From positions 1 through 11,168 of the forward strand of contig JAZQKV010000120.1 in assembly GCA_045542335.1 (NCBI GenBank): 11,168 nucleotides of DNA, written 5' to 3'. Positions 1 through 6,112 of the stretch are shown piece by piece. Each line of letters opens with the position of its first letter. The stretch's first letter is position 1. Made by a program: the position numbers and the translations under genes. The notes under the pieces were generated by a model. It ran no database searches, was not told the origin of the DNA, and saw only the letters and a list, made by a program, of their open reading frames with translations. Origin of the DNA: CAKSUT01 sp045542335. GTDB taxonomy: Bacteria > Bacillota > Clostridia > Oscillospirales > CAG-382.

Positions 1-45
1 CTCGGAAGTGACAGCGAGCTTGCAAGAATTCTGACTTCTCCGTAA
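1..45 (+). CDS. C-terminal end of an unidentified protein (5' truncated)
   Basis: The first frame is open from the window edge and reads 14 codons (LGSDSELARILTSP) to a TAA at 43-45. The stop lies 27 bases before the next gene, which has its own ribosome binding site, so this is probably the tail of an upstream co-directional gene. The other two plus frames close sooner or at similar length, so the call rests mainly on spacing and codon usage resembling the neighbours. Too little is present to name a family. Confidence 0.4.
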   Translation, partial: LGSDSELARILTSP

Positions 46-72
46 AAAATCACACTTCAAAGGAAACACGCC

Positions 73-705
73 ATGAACATTTTCAAGAAAAAAAGCTCTC
101 CTGCCCCTACCCTTTCGGATCAGATTACAAAGCTTTTTGCAGACAACACCGAGTTTGAGACCGAGCGTCTTATTTTCAGAAAAATCACCTGTGCTCACGC
201 CTCGGATATGTATTTATATTCACAGGATGCGCAAGTTACCCGTTTTCTCACATGGTCACCACACAGCTCTGAAAAGGAAACAGAACGCTATATAAAGCTG
301 CTTTCAAAAAAATACGACAGCGGTGCATTCTGGGACTTTGGTCTTATTGAAAAAGCAAGCGGCAGAATGATTGGCACTTGCGGCTTCACTTCTTGTGATG
401 ACAAGGAAAACAGCGTTGAAATCGGCTATGTACTTGCGCAGGATATGTGGGGAAAAGGCCTTGCCACAGAGGCGGCATCTTTTCTTGCAGGCTTTGCTTT
501 CGGGGAGTTTGGCGTTTCAAAGGTCATTGCAAAAATGATTGATGGGAACAACGGCTCGATGAATGTTATGAAAAAGCTCGGTATGAAGCTTGAGGGGACA
601 TTCATGAATTCAATGTTCATCAAGGGTGAATACAAAACAATTCATGTTTTTGGCGTTTCAAGAGAGGACTTCAAATTCCCGTTTCAGCAAAAAACCAAAG
701 TTTAA
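73..705 (+). CDS. GNAT N-acetyltransferase, RimJ/RimL-like
   Basis: Predicted cytoplasmic acetyl-CoA-dependent N-acetyltransferase of 210 residues. Proteins of the Acetyltransf_3 group acetylate the N-terminal amine of ribosomal proteins or small amines; the substrate here cannot be read. The family hallmarks are the beta-1 opening ETERLIFRKI at residues 29-38, which starts most RimJ/RimL-like proteins, and the acetyl-CoA motif A, IGYVLAQDMWGKGLATEA at 117-134, with the W-G-K-G-x-A-T pyrophosphate loop. NGSMNVMKKLGM near 156-167 matches the usual N-x-x-S-x-x-x-x-x-K-x-G-F/M helix. About 28 residues precede the core, including a basic KKK stretch, so the protein is somewhat longer than the usual 170-185. 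The ATG at 73 is preceded by AAAGGAAA with good spacing. It may be cotranscribed with the gene ending at 45 and is followed by a strong terminator. Confidence 0.88.
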   Translation: MNIFKKKSSPAPTLSDQITKLFADNTEFETERLIFRKITCAHASDMYLYSQDAQVTRFLTWSPHSSEKETERYIKLLSKKYDSGAFWDFGLIEKASGRMIGTCGFTSCDDKENSVEIGYVLAQDMWGKGLATEAASFLAGFAFGEFGVSKVIAKMIDGNNGSMNVMKKLGMKLEGTFMNSMFIKGEYKTIHVFGVSREDFKFPFQQKTKV

Positions 706-712
706 TACAAAC

Positions 713-778
713 AAAAGTATCCGCACCAACGGAATCTATCCAATGGTGCGGATTGTTTTTTTGCTTTTTTATACTTTT
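713..778. terminator. Bidirectional rho-independent terminator
   Basis: A perfect 10-bp inverted repeat pairs 719-728 (ATCCGCACCA) with 744-753 around a 15-base loop. On the plus strand a T run at 756-762 follows, then another at 765-770, which suits termination of the acetyltransferase transcript. On the minus strand the stem is followed by ACTTTTGTTTG, a weaker U tract that could end the transcript of the minus-strand unit whose last stop codon is at 769-771. A second, outer inverted repeat pairs 713-720 (AAAAGTAT) with 771-778, overlapping the last codons of the minus-strand gene. It shares two bases with the inner stem. Confidence 0.85.
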
Positions 779-1014
779 GAAAATGTTGCCTTGGCATTAA
801 CACCCTCAATTTTGCCAAGCTTCCCTGTGAGAGCATTTATAGTTTCAACGCTCGCTTCTATGGCGATGCTTATTACGCTTATCCCTCTCTTTTTATAGGG
901 AATACCCATTCTTCCGATAATGCTGTCGCCATATTCATGCAAAAGCTGATTCATTGGAGCAACCGCATCGCCGTTTTCAACAATTATTCCGATTATTGCA
1001 ACTCTTTCTTCCAT
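769..1014 (-). CDS. TM1266-family iron-only hydrogenase system putative regulator
   Basis: Small protein of 81 residues matching the TM1266 family (TIGR03959), compact ACT/NikR-C-like domains found in genomes carrying [FeFe]-hydrogenase and its HydEFG maturases. The role is described only as putative regulator. The recognisable sequence is ERVAIIGIIVEN at 3-14, YGDSIIGRMGIPYKKRG at 28-44, VISIAIEA at 47-54 and LTGKLGKIEGVNAKA at 62-76, all in the expected order for a full-length member. It is the last gene of the minus-strand unit, 13 bases after the phosphodiesterase gene, and has its own GAAAGGAAAC ribosome binding site before the ATG at 1014. There is no DNA-binding domain, so any regulation is probably by ligand sensing or protein contact. 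No hydrogenase gene is present in the window. Confidence 0.85.
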   Translation of the reverse strand: MEERVAIIGIIVENGDAVAPMNQLLHEYGDSIIGRMGIPYKKRGISVISIAIEASVETINALTGKLGKIEGVNAKATFSKV

Positions 1015-1027
1015 TTTGTTTCCTTTC

Positions 1028-1765
1028 TTATTCGCAGATATTGCTTGTTATATAATCAACGCCAAAGCCTGCAAGAAGCGTTGCCACATAGGGATCGTCC
1101 ACCGTCCAGACATTGACCTCAATTCCATTGTCGTGAAGCTTTTTCACCTGTTCGGAGCTTGTGATGCGCTGATAATAAATATCAAGGTCGAATTTATGGG
1201 CAACAAGCTTTTCAATAAGCCCATCGTCAATGTCATCACCCGTGAGAAACTGAACCTTCGCATTGGGGTTATTTTCCCTTACATACACAAGATTCTGAAA
1301 TGCAAAAGAAATGTATGTAACTCCGTCAGCATAATCAAGAGCGGCAATTTCCTCAACAATCCCCTTCACGACCTCCGGGGTCATTTCTCTTTTGAGTTCA
1401 AGAACTGCTCGTTTACCATAATCACGGCAGGTTGTTATATAATCCGCAAGTGTTGGAATAACAAGGTCAGATCTGTCAAATTCACCGTTTTTATTCTTGA
1501 TTTTAAGAGCACGCAATTCGTCAAAGCTGCTTTCTTCAACGCCTATGGTCTTGTCGCACACTCTGCCTGTTGCGTCATCGTGGATGCAGACAAATTTGCC
1601 ATCCTTTGTCACATGGACATCAGTTTCTATGCCGTAATAGCTCCTGTTTGCGGCGGCAATAAATGCGGCGACTGTATTTTCGGCTTCAAGTCCCGAACAA
1701 CCTCTGTGGGCAACCATTTTTGTTCCGTTTACCGTGTCAAAAGTCACTTTCCTTGTTTCTTTCAT
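1028..1765 (-). CDS. Glycerophosphodiester phosphodiesterase (GDPD family)
   Basis: Predicted cytoplasmic enzyme of 245 residues that hydrolyses glycerophosphodiesters, the deacylated phospholipid head groups, to glycerol 3-phosphate and an alcohol. The TIM-barrel GDPD signature is complete: catalytic HRG with His20 and Arg21, the ENT turn at 29-31, metal ligands Glu47 and Asp49 in GIETDVHVTKDG, the second catalytic His62 in HDD, the third metal ligand Glu123 in LELK, and the closing strand NVWTV at 218-222. Length is normal for the short bacterial form. No signal peptide or membrane segment is seen, so it should act inside the cell on recycled or imported glycerophosphodiesters. The ATG at 1765 follows AAAGGAAAA and lies 24 bases after the murC stop, so it is probably cotranscribed with murC and the TM1266-type gene. 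Confidence 0.92.
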   Translation of the reverse strand: MKETRKVTFDTVNGTKMVAHRGCSGLEAENTVAAFIAAANRSYYGIETDVHVTKDGKFVCIHDDATGRVCDKTIGVEESSFDELRALKIKNKNGEFDRSDLVIPTLADYITTCRDYGKRAVLELKREMTPEVVKGIVEEIAALDYADGVTYISFAFQNLVYVRENNPNAKVQFLTGDDIDDGLIEKLVAHKFDLDIYYQRITSSEQVKKLHDNGIEVNVWTVDDPYVATLLAGFGVDYITSNICE

Positions 1766-1789
1766 AGTTGTTTTTCCTTTCAGCAGTAT

Positions 1790-3163
1790 TTATACGTTTT
1801 CACCCATCAACATTCTTGCTGTTTTATAAGCTTCTCCGGCACCCATTGTTATAACGAGGTCGCCCTCCCCGATTTCTCCTTTGAGAACATCGGCTATTTC
1901 TTCAAAACCGGGAACAAACTCTGCATTTTTCATTTTTGAAACAATATCTGCGGAGCTTACTCCCATGGTGTTTTTTTCTCTTGCAGGGAAAATGTCCGCA
2001 ATATAGACCTTGTCCGCCGCAGAAAGTGCTTTTGCAAAGTCATCAAGAAGAGCAAAGGTTCGTGTGTATGTGTGAGGCTGGAAAACGCAGATTATGCGCT
2101 TATACGGCATAAACCTTGCCGTGGAAAGCGTGGCACGTATTTCATCGGGGTGATGTGCATAGTCGTCCACGAGTACAGCACCGTTATACTGTCCAAGTTT
2201 CTCAAAGCGTCTTGAAACACCGTTGAAGCTTTCAAGCCCTTTTTTTATACATTCCGGAGAAACTCCGACGCTGTAAGCCGCCGCTGCCGCCGCAACAGCA
2301 TTGCTGACATTATGCTCACCCGGGACACCAAGCTTCACACCATCAATAACCCTTGAATCATTAAGAACAATGTCAAACTTTCCATAACCACCGTCAAGAA
2401 AGATGTTTTTTGCATAAAAATGAGTTTTTTGCTTTACTGAAAAATACTTGACCTGAGCCGATGTATTGTGTGCACTTTTCACGGCATTCGGGCAATCAAA
2501 GTTGACAATTGCAATATTCTCTCCGCCATCGGTTCTTGTCATATCAATATAGGTGTTAAACGATGCTATAACGTCGTTTTCCGTTGGAAAAAAGTCAACG
2601 TGGTCGTGCTCAACATTCAGCACAACTTTAACTGTCGGCTTCATTGAATGATATGAGTTTTTATACTCGCACGCCTCGAAAACAATTCTGTCACCATTGC
2701 CTGTCTTGTAAAGACCGCCTATATATGGAAGTGATGCGCCGGAAAGTATTGCAGTTTCGGCATCCTGTTCGAGGCAGATTTTTCCGAGCATACCCGTTGT
2801 TGTGGATTTTCCGTGAGTCCCCGAAACGCCGATTGCATGAGGAAAATCTCCGCAGACAAGTCCAAGGAACTGTGCCCTTGTGAGAATGTCAATACCCATT
2901 TTCTGTGCGGCAACCATATTTGGGTCATCCCGGGAAATAGCCGCCGAAAAGACAAGAGTATCAACGCCGTCAAGGGCGCTTGGATTATACTCATAATCAA
3001 CGCAAATACCATTTGCTTCAAGCATTTTTGTAATGTCGCTTTTATTCATGTCATAGCCCGAAGCCATTCCACCCCGGGACTTGAGAATCATTGCAAGCGA
3101 CGACATACTTACGCCGCCTATACCAAGAAAATAAGCGTTTTTTATTGAATTAAGGCTTTTCAT
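1790..3163 (-). CDS. murC: UDP-N-acetylmuramate--L-alanine ligase MurC
   Basis: Cytoplasmic Mur ligase of 457 residues that adds L-alanine to UDP-N-acetylmuramate using ATP, the first amino acid of the peptidoglycan stem. Three domains are visible. The N-terminal Rossmann domain has GIGGVSMSSLAMIL at about 14-27. The central ATPase has the P-loop GTHGKSTTT at 115-123, EACEY at 163-167 and HDHVDFF at 186-192. Further on come GEHNVSNAVAA at 282-292 and the C-terminal region with RRFE at 318-321, DDYAHHPDEI at 333-342 and QPHTYTRT at 362-369. The AHHP motif is diagnostic for MurC over MurD/E/F. I chose the ATG at 3163 because AAAGGAG lies 5 bases upstream and it gives the usual short lead into the GIGG strand. 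A TTG at 3184, with its own AAAGGAG, would add seven residues. The gene is intact and heads a unit with a GDPD and a TM1266-type regulator, outside any division gene cluster visible here. Confidence 0.96.
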   Translation of the reverse strand: MKSLNSIKNAYFLGIGGVSMSSLAMILKSRGGMASGYDMNKSDITKMLEANGICVDYEYNPSALDGVDTLVFSAAISRDDPNMVAAQKMGIDILTRAQFLGLVCGDFPHAIGVSGTHGKSTTTGMLGKICLEQDAETAILSGASLPYIGGLYKTGNGDRIVFEACEYKNSYHSMKPTVKVVLNVEHDHVDFFPTENDVIASFNTYIDMTRTDGGENIAIVNFDCPNAVKSAHNTSAQVKYFSVKQKTHFYAKNIFLDGGYGKFDIVLNDSRVIDGVKLGVPGEHNVSNAVAAAAAAYSVGVSPECIKKGLESFNGVSRRFEKLGQYNGAVLVDDYAHHPDEIRATLSTARFMPYKRIICVFQPHTYTRTFALLDDFAKALSAADKVYIADIFPAREKNTMGVSSADIVSKMKNAEFVPGFEEIADVLKGEIGEGDLVITMGAGEAYKTARMLMGENV

Positions 3164-3199
3164 AAAAGCTCCTTTCATACACAATGTTCAATCTCCTTT
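3164..3199 (-). promoter_or_regulatory. Tandem ribosome binding sites before murC
   Basis: Two identical AAAGGAG sites read on the minus strand. The proximal one (complement of 3169-3175) is 5 bases from the ATG at 3163. The distal one (complement of 3193-3199) is 8 bases from an in-frame TTG at 3184 and 14 from an in-frame ATG at 3178. Homology favours 3163, but the distal site could give a form about seven residues longer. The reading frame is continuous through the proximal site. Confidence 0.6.
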
Positions 3200-3300
3200 T
3201 AAAGCATCAAAAAGCTTTACACAAAGCCGATTTCCCCGGAATATTTTTTTCAAATGCGGAAAAACTATTCCCAAGAAATTCAAACGAACGGAGAATCACC
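3164..3300. other. Divergent intergenic region between murC and spoVG
   Basis: These 137 bases separate two start codons that face away from each other, so promoters for both units should lie here. I do not see a strong consensus pair. On the plus strand TTTACA at 3216-3221 has a poor -10 (GAATAT) 17 bases on. On the minus strand TTGTGT and TAAAAG are 17 bases apart, ending just before the distal murC ribosome binding site. No SigH-type AGGA plus GAAT pair, as used by Bacillus spoVG, was recognised. There is no sign of a riboswitch or a gene. Confidence 0.4.
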
Positions 3301-3618
3301 ATGACCGTAACAGATGTAAAAATCCGAAAGAAATTTGACACATTGCCTCTTCTTGCAATTGTGTCCGTCACCTTTGACAACTCTCTTGCACTTCACGACA
3401 TAAAAATCATACGCACAGACACAAGGGACATTGTTGTCATGCCCGCAAGGAAAACCGGTGACGGCAGGTTCAAGGACATTGTTCACCCAACCAACAAAGA
3501 GCTTCGTGAGCAAATTGAAAATGCCATTATGAAAGAATACCTGCTTGACAGCCGTCGTGAGGACGATGACATTTCACAAAGCGGTGTCGGAGAAGCTTCA
3601 GGAAACGTTTTGTCCTAA
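3301..3618 (+). CDS. spoVG: Septation regulator SpoVG
   Basis: Homologue of SpoVG, a small nucleic-acid-binding protein first known for its effect on asymmetric septation in Bacillus sporulation and, in other Gram-positive bacteria, for broad post-transcriptional or transcriptional control. The 105-residue product has the family core: TVTDVKIRKKF at 2-12, AIVSVTFDNSLALHDIKII at 19-37, the signature VVMPARKTGDGRFKDIVHP at 45-63, and the helix ELREQIENAIMKEYL that follows. About 25 polar, acidic residues trail the core, a region that varies among SpoVG proteins. The frame extends upstream to 3184, but the family N-terminus begins at the ATG at 3301, which has CGGAG 7 bases upstream. It is divergent from murC and followed by a terminator-like hairpin, so it is probably transcribed mainly alone. 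Confidence 0.95.
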   Translation: MTVTDVKIRKKFDTLPLLAIVSVTFDNSLALHDIKIIRTDTRDIVVMPARKTGDGRFKDIVHPTNKELREQIENAIMKEYLLDSRREDDDISQSGVGEASGNVLS

Positions 3619-3683
3619 TAGTGTTGAAAAAATCAAAACATGGGACAAATATGTTAAATTAGTAAAAAATATAGAAAAAAGTC

Positions 3684-3712
3684 TTGCAAAAATTAAAGGT
3701 CGGTGGTATAAT
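3684..3712 (+). promoter_or_regulatory. Sigma-A-type promoter for the glycosyltransferase gene
   Basis: TTGCAA at 3684-3689 matches the -35 consensus at four of six bases. It is followed after exactly 17 bases by a perfect TATAAT at 3707-3712. Predicted transcription starts at one of the A bases at 3718-3720, giving a leader of about 160 bases before the ATG at 3879. The -10 box lies within the left arm of the hairpin described at 3700-3769. A further TATAAT at 3788-3793 has no good -35. Confidence 0.7.
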
Positions 3713-3769
3713 AGCGTAAAAGATGTGTAAACATACTGCGCTATTATAATATGCCGATTTTTATTTTTT
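3700..3769 (+). terminator. Terminator-like compound hairpin after spoVG
   Basis: The left arm TATAATAGCG (3707-3716) pairs perfectly with CGCTATTATA (3739-3748). An outer 4-bp stem joins TCGG (3700-3703) to CCGA (3754-3757) across an asymmetric internal loop. The apical loop can fold further, ATGT (3723-3726) with ACAT (3731-3734) around a GTAA tetraloop. A T-rich tract with one interruption follows at 3758-3769. Lying about 80 bases after the spoVG stop, it fits an intrinsic terminator. Because the main stem is AT-rich and symmetrical, an operator is an alternative reading. Confidence 0.55.
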
Positions 3770-3878
3770 GTTTTCACAAGACAATTATATAATGTAAATG
3801 TAAACCAATAAAGTGTATTTTTTAAATTTTGGTCAAGTGACCGATTGTTTTGATTGTGAAAGGAGAGTGCAAAGCAAA

Positions 3879-4991
3879 ATGAAAGTTCTGATTCTTTCCG
3901 TAACTGCAGGTCAGGGACACAACAGCACTGCAAAAGCGGTGGAAAACTATCTGACTTCAATGGGCGCAGAGGTTGCTATTCTTGACGTTTTCGACTATAT
4001 CAACGGACTTCTCGCAAAAACGATTTCCGAAGGCTATAACGTTACCACAAAGGTTGCCTCAAAGCCCTACGAATACATATACACACGCTTCGAGGGAAGA
4101 AACAAAACCGCAGACGATATTTCAACTTTCCGTCTCACAAACACATTTTTTGCTTCTCGCATAAAGAAATACATTGACAGCTTTAATCCCGATGCCGTTG
4201 TTTGTACCCACGTTTTTCCTGCGGCTATGATGGATATTCTCAAGCAGAAGCACGCTTTGCAGGCTAAGGTTTACGGAATTGTAACGGATTTCACTCTGCA
4301 TCCTTTCTGGGAGGAAGCCGTGAACATTGACTACCTTGTAACTCCGAATGAGCTTATGAATCTTCAATGCTATAAAAAAGGCTTCAAGAAGTCGCAGATT
4401 CTCCCAATCGGTATTCCGATAAATCCGAAATTTGCGCAAAGGGGTGACTCGAAATCTGCAGTCAGAAAATCCCTTGGTCTTGACCCGGCAAAATTCACCA
4501 TTCTTTTTATGAGTGGAAGCATGGGATTTGGAAATGTTGCAGGAGTTGTCAAGCGTCTTGACGAGGTAAAGGTTGATTTTCAGATCATTTCAGTCTGCGG
4601 CAACAACACCTCGGCAAAAGAGAAGATTGATTCTCTTGAAATGAGCAAAACAATTTTGAATTATGGCTATGTAAACAATGTCGATGTCCTTATGGATGCC
4701 TCAGACTGCATTATTTCAAAGCCCGGCGGTCTTACGACTTCAGAGGCACTTGCAAAGAATCTCCCAATGATTATAGCAAATCCAATCCCGGGTGTTGAGG
4801 TGAGAAACACAGAGTTTCTTCTCAACAACGGCTGTGCAATGTATGTGACGCAGAATTTCCCCATTGATGAGATCATTTATCAGTTCTATTATTTCATCGA
4901 AAAAGAGGCGAACATGAGAAAATCAATTTCGCTCATCCGCCGTCCAAACTCTACAAAGGATCTTTGCGAGCATATTTTCAAAAATTCCTGA
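3879..4991 (+). CDS. MGDG synthase/UgtP-like glycosyltransferase
   Basis: Predicted membrane-associated glycosyltransferase of 370 residues in the GT28 fold group that includes monogalactosyldiacylglycerol synthase and UgtP. These move a sugar from a UDP-sugar to diacylglycerol, making membrane glycolipids that in many Firmicutes anchor lipoteichoic acid. The N-terminal MGDG-synthase domain opens with LSVTAGQGHNSTAKAVENYL at 6-25, including the conserved G-x-G-H-x-x-x-A loop. The C-terminal GT28 domain carries FMSGSMGFG near 210-220 and the donor-sugar motif SKPGGLTTSE at 280-289, followed by the NPIPGVEVRNTEFL segment typical of this family. The ATG at 3879 matches the family N-terminus. AAAGGAG lies 13 bases upstream, rather far, and in-frame GTG codons further up have no better site. 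The leader from the promoter at 3684-3712 is long. The acceptor, sugar and number of sugars added cannot be deduced. Confidence 0.9.
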   Translation: MKVLILSVTAGQGHNSTAKAVENYLTSMGAEVAILDVFDYINGLLAKTISEGYNVTTKVASKPYEYIYTRFEGRNKTADDISTFRLTNTFFASRIKKYIDSFNPDAVVCTHVFPAAMMDILKQKHALQAKVYGIVTDFTLHPFWEEAVNIDYLVTPNELMNLQCYKKGFKKSQILPIGIPINPKFAQRGDSKSAVRKSLGLDPAKFTILFMSGSMGFGNVAGVVKRLDEVKVDFQIISVCGNNTSAKEKIDSLEMSKTILNYGYVNNVDVLMDASDCIISKPGGLTTSEALAKNLPMIIANPIPGVEVRNTEFLLNNGCAMYVTQNFPIDEIIYQFYYFIEKEANMRKSISLIRRPNSTKDLCEHIFKNS

Positions 4992-5016
4992 CATCTATAT
5001 ACCACGACTGTATATT
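4988..5016 (+). promoter_or_regulatory. Sigma-A-type promoter for the PHP-HAD-PHP operon
   Basis: CTGACA at 4988-4993 (five of six -35 bases) and TATATT at 5011-5016 (five of six -10 bases) are separated by exactly 17 bases. The -35 overlaps the TGA stop codon of the glycosyltransferase gene at 4989-4991. No terminator hairpin lies between that stop and the next gene, so read-through from upstream may add to this promoter. Two further TATAAT sequences, at 5018-5023 and 5031-5036, lack a matching -35. Confidence 0.6.
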
Positions 5017-5061
5017 ATATAATTCCGAAGTATAATCCTAATACACATAAGGAGAAAAAGC

Positions 5062-6102
5062 ATGAGAGTTGATTTTTTCCCGACAAAAGGTAACTTTTAC
5101 AAAGCCAACCTTCACTGTCACACCACCCTTTCCGACGGCTGTGCAACACCCGAAGAAGTAAAAAAGGCTTACATGGAAAAGGGATATTCAATCGTCGCGT
5201 ACACCGACCATCAGATGTGCTATGCTCATGACGAGCTTGCTGATGAGAACTTCCTTCCCATCACTTCGTATGAAGCAGACATCAATCAATATGTCCCCGA
5301 AAAACCAATCTATTCTCACACCAAGGTTTGCCATCTCAACCTTTATGCAAAGGACAAGGATAATGCCGCACTTGTAAATCCCCTTCTTAATAGAATGGAG
5401 TTGTGGAACAAGCGCAAGGGCAGACCCGAAGGCTATATCCAGAAGTACCACGGTCAGCTTATGACAGAGGAAGAATATTCACAGGAATACATAAATGACT
5501 TTATAAAAGCAGCAAACGAGAACGGATTTCTTGTTTGCCTGAATCATCCGTCATGGTCTCTTGAGAATTTCCACGATTATGACAAGCTCACAGGTCTTTG
5601 GGCAATGGAAATTGTCAACGGAAGCTGCGAAGTGGGCGGCTATCTTGAAGACAACACACATATTTATGACAGAATGCTTCGTCACGGCAAAAAGCTTTTC
5701 CCCGTTTGCTCCGACGACAACCACAACCGTTTCGGATTTGAGCTCCCTGACGGTGACTCTTTTGGCGGATTTACTGTTATCCGTGCGCAAAAGCTTGAAT
5801 ACAACACAATCATGAAAGCTCTTGAAAACGGCGACTTTTATTGCTCTGCCGGTCCCGCTTTTGAAGAAGCATATTATGAGGACGGTAAGGTTTATGTAAA
5901 ATGCTCGCCTGTCCGTTCAATCAGACTTCTCAACGAAGGCAGAGATGCCCCGGTAAAGATTGCTCCAAAGGGTGAGCTTATCACAGAAGCGATCTTTGAC
6001 GTTGACCCGGGATTTGTTGGCAAATTTATAAGAGTTGACATTCGTGATGCCGAAGGACATCTTGCAAACACAAAGCCTCTTTACATGAGTGATCTTACAT
6101 AA
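5062..6102 (+). CDS. PHP-domain metal-dependent phosphoesterase (first of two paralogues)
   Basis: Cytoplasmic protein of 346 residues with a complete PHP metal centre: H18-C-H20, D25 in SDG, D49-H50 in TDH, E71 in SYEADI, H91 in CHLN, H162 in NHP and D219-x-H221 in SDDNHN. PHP proteins hydrolyse phosphoesters with two or three metal ions; known members include histidinol phosphatase, 5'-3' exonucleases and cyclic phosphodiesterases, and the substrate here is unknown. After about residue 265 a beta-rich C-terminal domain follows, shared with the second PHP gene. Compared with that paralogue there are 29 extra residues between E71 and the NHP motif, mostly a charged stretch around 105-145. The ATG at 5062 has AAGGAG 7 bases upstream. 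The gene is first in a three-gene operon and ends 10 bases before the HAD phosphatase. Confidence 0.9.
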   Translation: MRVDFFPTKGNFYKANLHCHTTLSDGCATPEEVKKAYMEKGYSIVAYTDHQMCYAHDELADENFLPITSYEADINQYVPEKPIYSHTKVCHLNLYAKDKDNAALVNPLLNRMELWNKRKGRPEGYIQKYHGQLMTEEEYSQEYINDFIKAANENGFLVCLNHPSWSLENFHDYDKLTGLWAMEIVNGSCEVGGYLEDNTHIYDRMLRHGKKLFPVCSDDNHNRFGFELPDGDSFGGFTVIRAQKLEYNTIMKALENGDFYCSAGPAFEEAYYEDGKVYVKCSPVRSIRLLNEGRDAPVKIAPKGELITEAIFDVDPGFVGKFIRVDIRDAEGHLANTKPLYMSDLT

Positions 6103-6112
6103 GGTGAAACAC

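Noticed and set aside
1016..1939. A 307-codon open frame on the plus strand opposite the phosphodiesterase gene and the end of murC
   Set aside because: It is antisense to two genes with complete catalytic motifs, its translation is rich in Cys, Phe and His without any recognisable domain, and it lacks a convincing ribosome binding site.
3184..3300. N-terminal extension of spoVG by 39 codons
   Set aside because: The family N-terminus begins at the ATG at 3301, which has a good ribosome binding site. The extension reads through the divergent promoter region and has no SpoVG similarity.
3609..3649. A 7-bp inverted repeat (TTTGTCC with GGACAAA) at the end of spoVG as its terminator
   Set aside because: The loop is 27 bases and no T run follows; the hairpin at 3700-3769 is a better candidate.
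3788..3793. A further TATAAT as the main promoter of the glycosyltransferase gene
   Set aside because: No acceptable -35 lies 16-18 bases upstream (only T-rich sequence), whereas the box at 3707-3712 has TTGCAA at exactly 17 bases.
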